DNA from: DAITAZ01 sp036824045
GTDB taxonomy: Bacteria > Pseudomonadota > Gammaproteobacteria > Burkholderiales > Rhodocyclaceae
Length of the DNA: 64,000 bases
Reading direction: 5' to 3'
NCBI GenBank assembly: GCA_036824045.1
Contig: DAITAZ010000016.1
Coordinates: 1-64,000 of the forward strand
The notes under the pieces were generated by a model. It ran no database searches. It saw only the letters and a program-made list of their open reading frames with translations, and was not told the origin of the DNA. Positions 1-9,133 of this stretch are shown piece by piece. The first letter of the stretch is position 1; each line of letters opens with the position of its first letter. Both the position numbers and the translations under genes were made by a program.

Positions 1-256
1 AATCGGCGAAGGCGGGGGCGTCGGGCAGGTCCTGCTCGTCCACCTGCGTTACCCGGGCGGCGGGCGGGCCGCGCCGGGCCCAGTCCACCAATTGTTGCAG
101 GGTGGCCGGTTCGCCGCAGGCCAGCGCCTCCACCGTGCCATCCACCCGGTTGCGCACCCAGCCGGTGATGCCCAGCTTTTCGGCCTCGTGGGCGGCGGAC
201 CAGCGATAGCCCACGCCCTGCACCAGGCCGTGAATCCTCAGGAGTTTGACGGCCAT
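1..256 (-). CDS. acyP: acylphosphatase (3' end outside window)
   Basis: Hydrolyses acyl phosphates such as 1,3-bisphosphoglycerate or carbamoyl phosphate in the cytoplasm. The start ATG is at 256 and 85 codons are visible with no stop. The family is about 90 residues long, so only the last few residues are missing. The signature VQGVGYR (residues 12-18) carries the catalytic Arg18, and GWVRN (32-36) carries the catalytic Asn36. The start lies inside the last codons of the upstream membrane-protein gene (19-base overlap), so the two are probably co-transcribed. Family assignment is firm; the physiological substrate is unknown. Confidence 0.93.
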   Translation of the reverse strand, partial: MAVKLLRIHGLVQGVGYRWSAAHEAEKLGITGWVRNRVDGTVEALACGEPATLQQLVDWARRGPPAARVTQVDEQDLPDAPAFAD

Positions 257-528
257 TGGCTGGGCAGGGAACGGGGCGTGCGCGGTGTCTGCAGCATGAG
301 TTCGCGGATGATCTGCACCACCGCCCAGAACATCACCAGGGTGCCGAGTACGGTGTAGAACCAGGCTTCCACCGCCGATCCGGGCACGCGGGGGAAGAAG
401 ATGGCCCGCCCCTGGGCGAGGTAGGACCCCCCCAGGGTGAGCATGAGCATGCCAATGATGTCCACCAGCGCAAAGACGATGATGCGCGGCGTGGGCCGGA
501 AGGGGCGTCGGTGTGTGCGTGTCAGCAT
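238..528 (-). CDS. small two-helix inner-membrane protein
   Basis: Unrecognised 96-residue protein. A short basic N-terminus (residues 1-15) is followed by two hydrophobic segments, about residues 16-39 and 55-76, and a polar Arg/Pro-rich tail. This predicts a helical hairpin in the inner membrane. I see no enzymatic motif. The 3' end overlaps the acylphosphatase start, which suggests translational coupling. Hydrophobic helices in a continuous frame and the tight coupling support a real gene, but the function is unknown. Confidence 0.6.
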   Translation of the reverse strand: MLTRTHRRPFRPTPRIIVFALVDIIGMLMLTLGGSYLAQGRAIFFPRVPGSAVEAWFYTVLGTLVMFWAVVQIIRELMLQTPRTPRSLPSQWPSNS

Positions 529-762
529 GGTTCCATCTCCCCGCTTGCTCTTCTCACGTGCTGCCCCGGCTTGGCCGCCGGAGGTGGCGGCGACGTGCGT
601 TCTCTTAGCGTGTCAGGCAGCTACTTTACTCGCATTCGCCGCCATTCGCCGCCGTATGGGGCTGGGCGGGCGGCATGCCCGGCTGGAGCGGTCAGCCGGG
701 GCGCGTTTGGGAGCGGATTCTAGCAGGTGGGGGAAATTTGGCCATGGCCCCGGGGGCCGGGC
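529..762. other. short gene-less stretch
   Basis: About 230 bases between the small membrane protein and the broken SEFIR-NB-ARC gene. I see no convincing gene, repeat or terminator here. The leftward promoter of the membrane protein/acyP pair should lie in it, but no clear -35/-10 pair stands out. It may also hold decayed sequence from the missing C-terminal part of the NB-ARC gene. Confidence 0.4.
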
Positions 763-1632
763 TCAGCCGTTGGCGTTGTCGGCCAGGCAGATCAGGGCGG
801 CCAAGTGGGTGTCAAGGGCCTCCGGGCTGTTGGCGGTGACGAAGAGCCGGGCGGTATGTCGGGCGCCGTGGCGCCAGGCGTATTCCACGGCCAGCCGGGT
901 CTTGCCCACTCCGCCCAGGCCGTGCACCGCCTTACCCACGGTGGCCGCGGCGCCTTCCGCCGGCGCCCGCTCCAGGCAGGCGTGCAGGTCCGCCAGCCAG
1001 TCCTCCCGCCCCATGAACAAGGGGCCCAGGGAGGAATAGGGGAGGTTGTGGGGGCTCTGGCTTTTGTCCACGGGAGCGAATGGGGCAGGCTCCTTGCAGC
1101 CGAGGGTCTTGATGGCACCGAGCGGCGCGGGGGTGAGCGGGGGCTGCGCCGTCAGTAGCCGATAGAGCGGCTCAAACTCGCTTGGCAGGCGGTAAGTGGT
1201 GCAGCTCTTGAGCGGGAGCGGCACGTGGTCATGGTTGCCGGATTCGGGGATGACGGGGATGAACTTGGTGTTCGGGAAGTAGGCGTCGTAGAGCGTCTGC
1301 GTGATGATCAGACCCTCGAAGGCGACGCCACGTCCGCCTTCAGGGGCCCGGCGCTTGAACCTCTCAAGGTACGCCGCAGTGCATACGACCAGTACGGAGT
1401 CGGCGGCTTCAATCCGATCTTCCAGCCATCGCTGCTAGCCTTCTTCGGGAGAACCATTGACGTACTGGTCGATGGTGCAATCAAGGCCGTCCCCGCGCAA
1501 TTGGTCGGACAGGTCGAGCACCCAAGTGCGATGTTGCTCGGAGTCGTGGCTGGAGCTGATGGATACCTTTTCCATGGCGCAGAGGGGGGGCTGCAATTCG
1601 CGTGAAATCCCAAAATCCTGCGGAAATGCCAC
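763..1632 (-). pseudogene. SEFIR-NB-ARC (STAND) protein, nonsense-disrupted and truncated
   Basis: Two open segments in the same frame are separated only by a TAG stop at 1435-1437. The upstream part contains a SEFIR (TIR-like) start: MEKVSISSSHDSEQH beginning at ATG 1575, then DGLDCTIDQY and SPEEG. The downstream part continues the same domain without shift (QRWLEDRIEAADSVLVVCT, then TKFIPVI). It then gives a linker, LFMGRE and an NB-ARC P-loop GLGGVGKTRLA, and stops at 763. In SEFIR proteins the PEEG motif is usually followed by Trp, so the TAG is most simply a TGG-to-TAG mutation. The frame stops soon after the P-loop, so Walker B, the winged helix and the usual C-terminal repeats are absent. 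Intact relatives are several hundred residues longer. Bacterial SEFIR proteins have been reported in anti-phage defence; this copy is almost certainly inactive. The start could be 1632 or 1575. Confidence 0.82.
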
Positions 1633-1686
1633 ATGCCTGCGCGACGCGGCACCAGCCCGATGGCGACTACCCGAAAGACCAAGCTG

Positions 1687-1730
1687 AAAACACGACGCCC
1701 CCCGGCGGCCAAGCCACCGGGGGGCGTCGT
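1687..1730 (-). terminator. rho-independent terminator of metG
   Basis: A perfect 14-base inverted repeat (1692-1705 with 1717-1730) has an 11-base loop and is followed on the minus strand by a GTTTTC tract. It lies just 25 bases after the metG stop. Confidence 0.9.
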
Positions 1731-1755
1731 TCTTGGGCGTGGCTCGGGGCCGGCC

Positions 1756-3864
1756 TTACTTCACCCGCATCCCGGGTTGGGCGCCGCTGTCGGGGGAGAG
1801 GATGTAGAGGCCGGGGGCGTCGCCGCTGGCGGCGAGCACCATGCCTTCGGACATGCCGAACTTCATCTTGCGCGGGGCGAGGTTGGCGACCATGACGGTG
1901 AGGCGGCCCACCAGCGCGGCGGGGTCGTAGGCGGACTTGATGCCGGCGAAGACCTGGCGGGGTTTTTCCTCGCCGATGTCGAGCTGCAGGCGGATCAGCT
2001 TGTCGGCGCCTTCCACGTGGCTGGCTTCGACGATGCGGGCGATGCGCAGGTCCACCTTGGCGAAGTCCTCGATGCCGATGGTGGGCGAGGCGGTTTCCGC
2101 CGCCTGGGCGGTGTGGGCCTGCTTTTCGCCGTGGCGCTGCGGGGAGTGCTCGGCAGCCTTGGCCGCGGCCTTGGCGGGCGGGGCGGCGGGGGCCAGGGAT
2201 TCCTTGTTGGCGTCCACCAGGGCGTCGATCTGCTTGCGGTCCACCCGGGTCATGAGGTGCTCGTAGGTGTTGATGGCGTGGCCGGGGGCGAGCAGGGTGG
2301 CGGCATCCTCCCAGGCCAGGGGCGCGATGTTGAGGAAGTGTTCGACGCGGGCAGCCAGGGCGGGGAGCACGGGCTTGAGCAGCAGGGTGAGCAGGCGGAA
2401 GAGGTTGATGCCGTTGGTGCAGGCCTGGTGCAGTTCCACCTCCCGCCCCGGCTGCTTGGCCAGTTCCCAGGGCTTGACCGTGTCCACGTACTGGTTGGCC
2501 TGGTCGGCCAGCAGCATCACTTCCCGCAGGGCGCGGGCGAAGTCTCGCGCCTCGTACAGCTCGGCCACCCGCTCGGCGGATTCCTGCAGCGCCTTGAGGG
2601 CAGGCAGCTCGGCGTCGGCCACGGTGAGTTGGCCGGCGAAGCGTTTGCTGACGAAACCGGCGCAACGGCTGCCGATGTTGATGAACTTGCCCACCAGGTC
2701 GGAATTGACCCGGGCGATGAAGTCGTCCAGGTTCAGGTCCAGGTCTTCCATGGTGCCGTTGAGCTTGGCCGCGTAGTAGTAGCGCAGCCATTCCGGGTTC
2801 AGCCCCTGTTTCAGGTAGCTCTCGGCGGTGATGAAGGTGCCGCGGCTCTTGCTCATCTTGGCACCGTCCACGGTGAGGAAGCCGTGGGCGAAGATGCGGG
2901 TGGGCACCCGGTAGCCGGCGTGCTCCAGCATGGCGGGCCAGAACAGGGCGTGGAAGTAGAGGATGTCCTTGCCGATGAAGTGGTACATCTCCGTGTCGCT
3001 GCCCGGCCGGGTGTAGGCGGTCAGGTCGATGGCGGGGGTGCGGGCGGCCAGGTTCTTGAGACTGCCGAAGTAGCCGATGGGGGCGTCGAGCCAGACGTAG
3101 AAGTACTTGCCGGGCGCGCCGGGAATCTCGAAGCCGAAGTAGGGGGCGTCCCGGGAGATGTCCCAGTCCGAGAGCTTGTTCTCGCCCTCTTCGCCCAGCC
3201 ATTCCTGCATCTTGTTGGCGGCTTCGGGCTGCAGGCGGCCATCCTCCCGTGTGAAGCGGCGCAGGAAGGCCTGGCAGCGTGGGTCGGAGAGCTTGAAGAA
3301 GTAGTGCTCCGAGGCGCGCAGCTCGGGCTGGGCGCCGGAGACCGCGGAATAGGGGTTCTTCAGCTCGGACGGCGTGTAGGCGGCGCCGCAGACCTCGCAG
3401 TTGTCGCCGTACTGGTCCTTGGCCCCGCACTTGGGGCACTCGCCCTTGATGAAGCGGTCCGGCAGGAACATCTGCTTGACCGGGTCGTAATACTGCTCGA
3501 TGGCGCGCACTTCGATCAGGCCCGCCTCCTGGAGGCGGGCGTAGATGTCCTCGGAGTAGTAGCGGGTCTCTTCCGAATGGGTGGAGTAGTAGTTGTCGAA
3601 GGCCACCAGAAAACCGGCGAAGTCACGGGAGTGTTCGCCGTGCACGCGCCCGATCAGCGCCTCGGGGCTGATGCCTTCTTTTTCCGCCCGGAGCATGATG
3701 GGCGTGCCGTGGGTGTCGTCCGCGCACACGTACCAGCACTCGTTGCCCCGCATCTTCTGGAAGCGGACCCAGATGTCGGTCTGGATGTATTCGACCAGAT
3801 GGCCAAGGTGGATGGCGCCGTTGGCGTAGGGCAGGGCGGAGGTGACGAGGATCTTGCGCTTCAT
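1756..3864 (-). CDS. metG: methionyl-tRNA synthetase
   Basis: Charges tRNA-Met with methionine for initiation and elongation; cytoplasmic. At 702 residues it matches the long bacterial form. It has the class I HIGH-type motif HLGH (19-22), a zinc-binding insertion with CPKC and CEVC pairs at about 141-160, KMSKS at about 334-338, an Ala/Lys-rich linker near 560-590 and a C-terminal tRNA-binding (EMAP/Trbp111-like) domain from about 595. The ATG at 3864 gives the canonical MKRKILVTSALPYANG N-terminus. A TAGAAT box on the minus strand (3902-3907) is a possible -10. The gene is monocistronic, with its own terminator. Confidence 0.98.
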   Translation of the reverse strand: MKRKILVTSALPYANGAIHLGHLVEYIQTDIWVRFQKMRGNECWYVCADDTHGTPIMLRAEKEGISPEALIGRVHGEHSRDFAGFLVAFDNYYSTHSEETRYYSEDIYARLQEAGLIEVRAIEQYYDPVKQMFLPDRFIKGECPKCGAKDQYGDNCEVCGAAYTPSELKNPYSAVSGAQPELRASEHYFFKLSDPRCQAFLRRFTREDGRLQPEAANKMQEWLGEEGENKLSDWDISRDAPYFGFEIPGAPGKYFYVWLDAPIGYFGSLKNLAARTPAIDLTAYTRPGSDTEMYHFIGKDILYFHALFWPAMLEHAGYRVPTRIFAHGFLTVDGAKMSKSRGTFITAESYLKQGLNPEWLRYYYAAKLNGTMEDLDLNLDDFIARVNSDLVGKFINIGSRCAGFVSKRFAGQLTVADAELPALKALQESAERVAELYEARDFARALREVMLLADQANQYVDTVKPWELAKQPGREVELHQACTNGINLFRLLTLLLKPVLPALAARVEHFLNIAPLAWEDAATLLAPGHAINTYEHLMTRVDRKQIDALVDANKESLAPAAPPAKAAAKAAEHSPQRHGEKQAHTAQAAETASPTIGIEDFAKVDLRIARIVEASHVEGADKLIRLQLDIGEEKPRQVFAGIKSAYDPAALVGRLTVMVANLAPRKMKFGMSEGMVLAASGDAPGLYILSPDSGAQPGMRVK

Positions 3865-3985
3865 CGGTGCAAATGCCGGGGAGGACGGGGAAAAGTCCAG
3901 AATTCTAACAGGCTGGCCTGGCCCCCATTGCCCTATCCGCCCCGGACAGGATGCGCTGCAGCGAGTTGCCGACTATGCTTGGCCC

Positions 3986-4303
3986 ATGGCACCCAAACGT
4001 AGCACTCCGTCCAATCCGGCTTTGGCCGGCCTGCGCAATCTCGGTCCGGTGAGCGCTGGCTGGCTGGCAGCCGTGGGGCTTACGTCGCGTGGGCAACTGG
4101 CGGCGCTTGGCGTGCAGGGGGCGATGCGCAAGCTGCAGCAAGCGGGTTACCGCCCCTCGCTCAACCTGGCCTACGCCCTGGCCGGTGCGCTACTGGACTG
4201 CGACTGGCGCGCCCTGCCGGAAGAAGAGAAGCGGCGTCTGATCCTCGAGGTCGATGCCTTGAAGGCTGAGCGGGCGGCCGTTGCCCCTGCTACCGACCCC
4301 TAG
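3986..4303 (+). CDS. TfoX C-terminal-domain protein
   Basis: A 105-residue protein made almost only of a TfoX/Sxy C-terminal (helix-hairpin-helix-like) domain: LRNLGPVSAGWLAAVG, then GYRPSLNLAYALAGAL and LPEEEKRRL. Full TfoX proteins have an extra N-terminal domain that is missing here. Stand-alone C-domain proteins are common in proteobacteria and have no established function, so a role in competence should not be assumed. The frame stays open upstream to 3842, but ATG 3986 gives the family N-terminus. The 3' end overlaps the convergent flavoprotein gene by four bases. Confidence 0.82.
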   Translation: MAPKRSTPSNPALAGLRNLGPVSAGWLAAVGLTSRGQLAALGVQGAMRKLQQAGYRPSLNLAYALAGALLDCDWRALPEEEKRRLILEVDALKAERAAVAPATDP

Positions 4304-5502
4304 GTGGCGAGCCCCGCCGCCACGCCCGACGACCAGGCCCACTGAAAGTTGTAGCCGCCCAGGTGGCCGGTGACGTCCATCACTTCGCCGACGAAGAAGA
4401 GGCCGGGGACCGTCCGCGCTTCCATGGTCTTTTGCGAAAGGCTGGCGGTATCCACCCCGCCCAGGGTGACTTCCGCCTTAGCGTAGCCTTGGGTGCCGCT
4501 GGGGTGGAGCGGCCAGTCCGCCAGGCTGCGGGCGATCTCCGCCAGGGTCTTGGCCGGGATCTGGTGGATTGGCTGCTGCCAGCCATGCAGCTCGGCCCAG
4601 GCAGTGGCAAAGCGCTGAGGCAGGCGCTCGGCCAGCACGTTGCCGAGGAGCGCCTTGCGGGTGCGCCGGGTGTCGAGCCATGCGCTGGCGTCCGTGTCCG
4701 GCAGGAGGTTCAGGTGAATGGGCGCCCGGGGCTGGCCTGCCGCCGGTGCCTGCGCCTGCCAGTAGGAGGAAACCTGCAGGATGGCCGGGCCGGAGAGTCC
4801 GCGATGGGTGAGCAGCACCTGCTCGCGAAAGCATTGTTTGCCGCAACGGGCCTCGGCCTCGAAGCTGGCGCCGGCCAGTGGTTGCAGGCGGCCAAGCTGG
4901 GCCGGGTCCAGGGTGAGTGGCACCAGGGCGGGCCGGGGGGGCACCACGGCCAACCCGAATTGCTCGGCGATGCGGTAGCCCAGCGGGGTGGCGCCGATCT
5001 TGGGGATGGACAGCCCGCCGCTGGCCACAACCACCGAGGCGGCCTGGAAGTTGCCTTGGTTCGTGCGTACCCGGAAGCGGGCGCCCGCCGCGTCGCAGCT
5101 CTCCACCGCCTGGATCGCGCAGCCCATCCGGCGGCGCACGCCGGCACGTTCGCATTCGGCCACCAGCATGTCGATGATCTGCTGGGCACTGTCGTCGCAG
5201 AAAAGCTGGCCGTGTTCCCGCTCGTGGTAGCGGATGCGGTGGCGCTCCACCAGCGCGATGAAGTCCTGCTGGGTATAGCGACTGAGGGCGGAGCGGCAGA
5301 AGTGGGGGTTGCGGGAGAGGTAGTGTTCCGGCCCCACCCTCCGGTTGGTGAAGTTGCAGCGCCCGCCGCCGGAAATACGGATCTTCTCCGCCAGCCGGGT
5401 GGCGTGGTCCAGCACCAGTACCCGCCGGCCCCGCTGCCCCGCCTGGGCGGCGCACATCAGGCCGGCGGCACCGGCGCCAATGACGATCACGTCCGCATCC
5501 AT
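4300..5502 (-). CDS. BaiN/YhiN-family FAD-dependent oxidoreductase
   Basis: A 400-residue flavoprotein of the HI0933/YhiN family. The N-terminal dinucleotide-binding motif is GAGAAG (9-14), followed by the family signature SGGGRCNFTN near 44-53. A middle domain follows, and a C-terminal FAD-binding motif GGYNFQWAWSSG lies near 383-394. Members are predicted NAD(P)H-dependent flavin reductases of unknown natural substrate. One gut member, BaiN, reduces bile-acid intermediates, but that role should not be carried over here. It is convergent with and overlaps the TfoX-C gene by four bases, and it follows the helicase on the same strand after a hairpin. Confidence 0.88.
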   Translation of the reverse strand: MDADVIVIGAGAAGLMCAAQAGQRGRRVLVLDHATRLAEKIRISGGGRCNFTNRRVGPEHYLSRNPHFCRSALSRYTQQDFIALVERHRIRYHEREHGQLFCDDSAQQIIDMLVAECERAGVRRRMGCAIQAVESCDAAGARFRVRTNQGNFQAASVVVASGGLSIPKIGATPLGYRIAEQFGLAVVPPRPALVPLTLDPAQLGRLQPLAGASFEAEARCGKQCFREQVLLTHRGLSGPAILQVSSYWQAQAPAAGQPRAPIHLNLLPDTDASAWLDTRRTRKALLGNVLAERLPQRFATAWAELHGWQQPIHQIPAKTLAEIARSLADWPLHPSGTQGYAKAEVTLGGVDTASLSQKTMEARTVPGLFFVGEVMDVTGHLGGYNFQWAWSSGVAAGLAT

Positions 5503-5524
5503 GGCGCTCTGCTCCTCCCCATCA

Positions 5525-5551
5525 ATGAAACGGGGCGCACTGGGCGCCCCG
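5525..5551 (-). terminator. probable terminator of the helicase gene
   Basis: The inverted repeat CGGGGCGC/GCGCCCCG (5531-5538 with 5544-5551) has a 5-base loop and is followed on the minus strand by TTTCATT. The T-tract is short, so efficiency is uncertain. Confidence 0.55.
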
Positions 5552-5601
5552 CGAATCGGCCTCAGGGCGCCGGCCGGTCAAGCCGGTCCGGCGCGCCTGC
5601 C

Positions 5602-6960
<1,359 letters not shown>

Positions 6961-7340
6961 GAATTTTCCTTTGTTCTGCCGGCCGGGTAGGGCATGGCAG
7001 GGCGCTGCGCCCCGGGTGGGGGTGCAGACGGTTGGCGGCCGGCAGAATGCCTGGACCGCTTGGATTCACCGGCGCCAAACCAAAAACTGCGGCGCCGCGC
7101 GGAAAGGAAACTCCGACAAGCCGAAGGGAGAGGTCAGGGACGATGGGACAAGGTGCGCTGCCAGGGGGCCGGTGGGGCCGGGAAGAAACCTATGGTGCAG
7201 CGCACAAGCGGCGGATTATACGCGAACCGGCGACAAGGGGTTGATTTTCTGCGTGTGCGGCGGCCCGGGCGTGGGTCAGGTGGAGATTTGTCAGCCTTCA
7301 CTGCCTGTTCCCCGGGGCGGGGGCGGCCTACACTGCCGGA
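6961..7340. other. divergent intergenic region with long helicase leader
   Basis: A 380-base region between the leftward helicase and the rightward transporter gene. A TATAAT on the minus strand at 7215-7220 would give the helicase a leader of about 245 bases. TACACT at 7330-7335 lies almost on the transporter ATG and might drive a nearly leaderless transcript. I see no RNA gene or ORF with support. Confidence 0.5.
7215..7220 (-). promoter_or_regulatory. -10 box of helicase promoter
   Basis: A perfect TATAAT on the minus strand in an otherwise GC-rich stretch, facing the helicase gene. The region 17 bases upstream is only a poor -35 match (about TCAACC). The predicted start site is roughly 245 bases before the ATG. 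Confidence 0.55.
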
Positions 7341-8369
7341 ATGAGTGTTCAGAACTTCGCCCCGTCCGGCCGGGTCAAGCCGGAAGAAATGGCCGCCTGG
7401 TTGCTCGCCGCGGTCGCCCTGGCGCTGGTGTTGGCGCTGCATTTGCTGCCGGCCTTGCTGGCGGGACTCCTGGTGTTCGAGCTGGTGCACCGGCTCGCCC
7501 CCATCCTGCGCAACCGGGTGACGGACGAACGGGCGCGGGTGATCGCGGTGGCGTTCCTGTCCATTCTCATTGTCGGCCTGGTGACCTTGGCTCTGGTGGG
7601 GGCCGCTGCGTTCTTCCGTTCCGAGGCGGGGAGTGTGCCGGCGCTGATGCAGAAGATGGCGGAGATCCTGGAGGGGTCCCGTTCGCTGTTGCCTCCTTGG
7701 CTTGCGGAGAAGCTGCCGGACAACGCGGATGCGCTGCGTGACTTGGCGACCCATTGGCTGCGGGAGCACGCAGGGGAACTGCAGGCGGCGGGCAAGGAGG
7801 TGGGCCGTGGCGCCGCCCATGTGTTGCTGGGCATGGTGATCGGGGCCATGGTGAGCCTGAGGGAGGCCCGGCCGTTGGCCGAGCAGCGGCCACTGGCGCG
7901 GGCCTTGTCGGAACGGGCGATGCGGCTGGGTGACGCCTTCCGCCGCGTGGTGTTCGCCCAGGTGCGGATTTCGGCCATCAACACGGCGTTGACCGCCCTC
8001 TACCTGGTGGTGGTGTTGCCCGCTTTCGGCGTGCATCTGCCACTGCTCAAAACACTGGTGGCGGTGACGTTCGTGGCTGGCCTGATTCCGGTGCTGGGCA
8101 ATCTGATCTCCAACACGGTCATCGTGGTGGTGAGCCTGTCCCATTCGCTGCCGGTGGCGGGGGGCTCGCTCGCTTTTCTGATCGTGGTGCACAAGCTCGA
8201 GTACTTTCTCAATGCGCGCATCGTTGGCAGCCAGATCAGCGCCCGGGCGTGGGAGCTGTTGCTGGCCATGCTTGCCATGGAGGCCGCTTTCGGGGTGGCC
8301 GGGGTTGCCGCGGCGCCCATCTACTACGCGTACCTCAAGGACGAACTGGCAAGCCGTGGGTTGGTGTAG
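7341..8369 (+). CDS. AI-2E family transporter (PerM/YdiK-like)
   Basis: A 342-residue polytopic inner-membrane protein. Paired hydrophobic segments at about residues 15-45 and 65-90 come first. A soluble stretch follows (about 95-155), then a run of helices to the C-terminus including VVLPAFGVHLPLLKTLVAVTF, GLIPVLGNLISNTV and the late HKLEYFLNARIVGSQI motif typical of the family. Family members were named after autoinducer-2 export, but most have unknown substrates and some act as Na+/H+ antiporters, so the name is structural. It is followed 72 bases later by the PTS operon on the same strand. Confidence 0.88.
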   Translation: MSVQNFAPSGRVKPEEMAAWLLAAVALALVLALHLLPALLAGLLVFELVHRLAPILRNRVTDERARVIAVAFLSILIVGLVTLALVGAAAFFRSEAGSVPALMQKMAEILEGSRSLLPPWLAEKLPDNADALRDLATHWLREHAGELQAAGKEVGRGAAHVLLGMVIGAMVSLREARPLAEQRPLARALSERAMRLGDAFRRVVFAQVRISAINTALTALYLVVVLPAFGVHLPLLKTLVAVTFVAGLIPVLGNLISNTVIVVVSLSHSLPVAGGSLAFLIVVHKLEYFLNARIVGSQISARAWELLLAMLAMEAAFGVAGVAAAPIYYAYLKDELASRGLV

Positions 8370-8441
8370 GGCGCAGCATGCGCTCCCGGCGGGAGGTCGG
8401 CTCCGGTGCGCTACAATCGGCGCCAGGGAGAATCGAAAAAA

Positions 8442-8831
8442 ATGATAGGCATTCTGCTCGTCACCCACGGCACCCTGGGTGAGTCGCTGATTCAGTGCGC
8501 CTGCCACGTGCTTAACCGTCGGCCTCATGGCCTGGCCCAACTGGGCGTGTCGGGGCAGGACGATCCGCTGGACATCCTGCCCACGGCGCAGCGCTGGCTG
8601 GAGGTGGTGGACGAGGGCGATGGCGTGTTGATCCTGACCGACATCTTCGGGGCCACGCCGGGGAACATCGCCCTCAAGCTCACATGCCCGGGGCGGGTGG
8701 AGTGCGTGGCGGGGGTGAATCTGCCCATGCTGCTGCGGGCGCTGACCTATCGAGAAAAAGTGGATATCGAGCACTTGGTGGCCAAGGTGGTGTCCGGCGG
8801 CCGGGACGGTGTCCTCCACGTCATTTTCTGA
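8442..8831 (+). CDS. PTS EIIA component, mannose (Man) family
   Basis: A 129-residue single-domain EIIA of the Man family. The N-terminus MIGILLVTHG carries the phosphorylatable His9, and ILTDIFGATPGN is the family active-site loop. ATG 8442 was chosen because it matches the family N-terminus exactly; the frame continues upstream to 8406. It heads an operon with HPr (17 bases later) and enzyme I. No EIIB or EIIC partner is present, so the phosphorelay is probably regulatory rather than for sugar uptake, as in other betaproteobacteria where EIIA-Man is encoded beside ptsH. A TACAAT at 8412-8417 could be the -10. Confidence 0.93.
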   Translation: MIGILLVTHGTLGESLIQCACHVLNRRPHGLAQLGVSGQDDPLDILPTAQRWLEVVDEGDGVLILTDIFGATPGNIALKLTCPGRVECVAGVNLPMLLRALTYREKVDIEHLVAKVVSGGRDGVLHVIF

Positions 8832-8848
8832 AACCCAACTAGAGAATC

Positions 8849-9118
8849 ATGGCAAAAGCCGAAACCCTGATCATCAACAAGCTGGGCTTGCACGCGCGGG
8901 CTTCGGCCAAGCTGACCCAGACCGCCAGCGCTTTCCGCAGCGATGTGTGGATCGAGCGCAACGGACGCAAGGTGAACGCCAAAAGCATCATGGGGGTGAT
9001 GATGCTCGCCGCCGCCAAGGGCGCCACCGTCAGCATCGAGACAACCGGCCCGGACGAGGATGCCGCCCTGCAGGCGGTGCTGGACCTGATCGCCGACCGC
9101 TTCGGCGAGGGCGAATAA
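8849..9118 (+). CDS. ptsH: phosphocarrier protein HPr
   Basis: Transfers phosphate from enzyme I to EIIA proteins. The 89 residues contain the active-site motif GLHARAS with His15 and the regulatory site motif KSIMGVMML with Ser46. Ser46 is the residue phosphorylated by HPr kinase in bacteria that have HprK/P; no hprK is visible here. It lies between the EIIA gene and ptsI, with short gaps of 17 and 15 bases, so the three genes form one operon. Confidence 0.97.
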   Translation: MAKAETLIINKLGLHARASAKLTQTASAFRSDVWIERNGRKVNAKSIMGVMMLAAAKGATVSIETTGPDEDAALQAVLDLIADRFGEGE

Positions 9119-9133
9119 CACAACGGAGCTCTC

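Noticed and set aside
1435..1437. TAG read as pyrrolysine or by programmed readthrough
   Set aside because: No sign of pyl genes or a readthrough context, and the truncated C-terminus already points to a decayed gene.
1633..4002. A 789-residue rightward open frame
   Set aside because: It is the exact antisense of metG. The sequence is Gly/Val/His-rich without any domain, as expected from the complement of a GC-rich gene.
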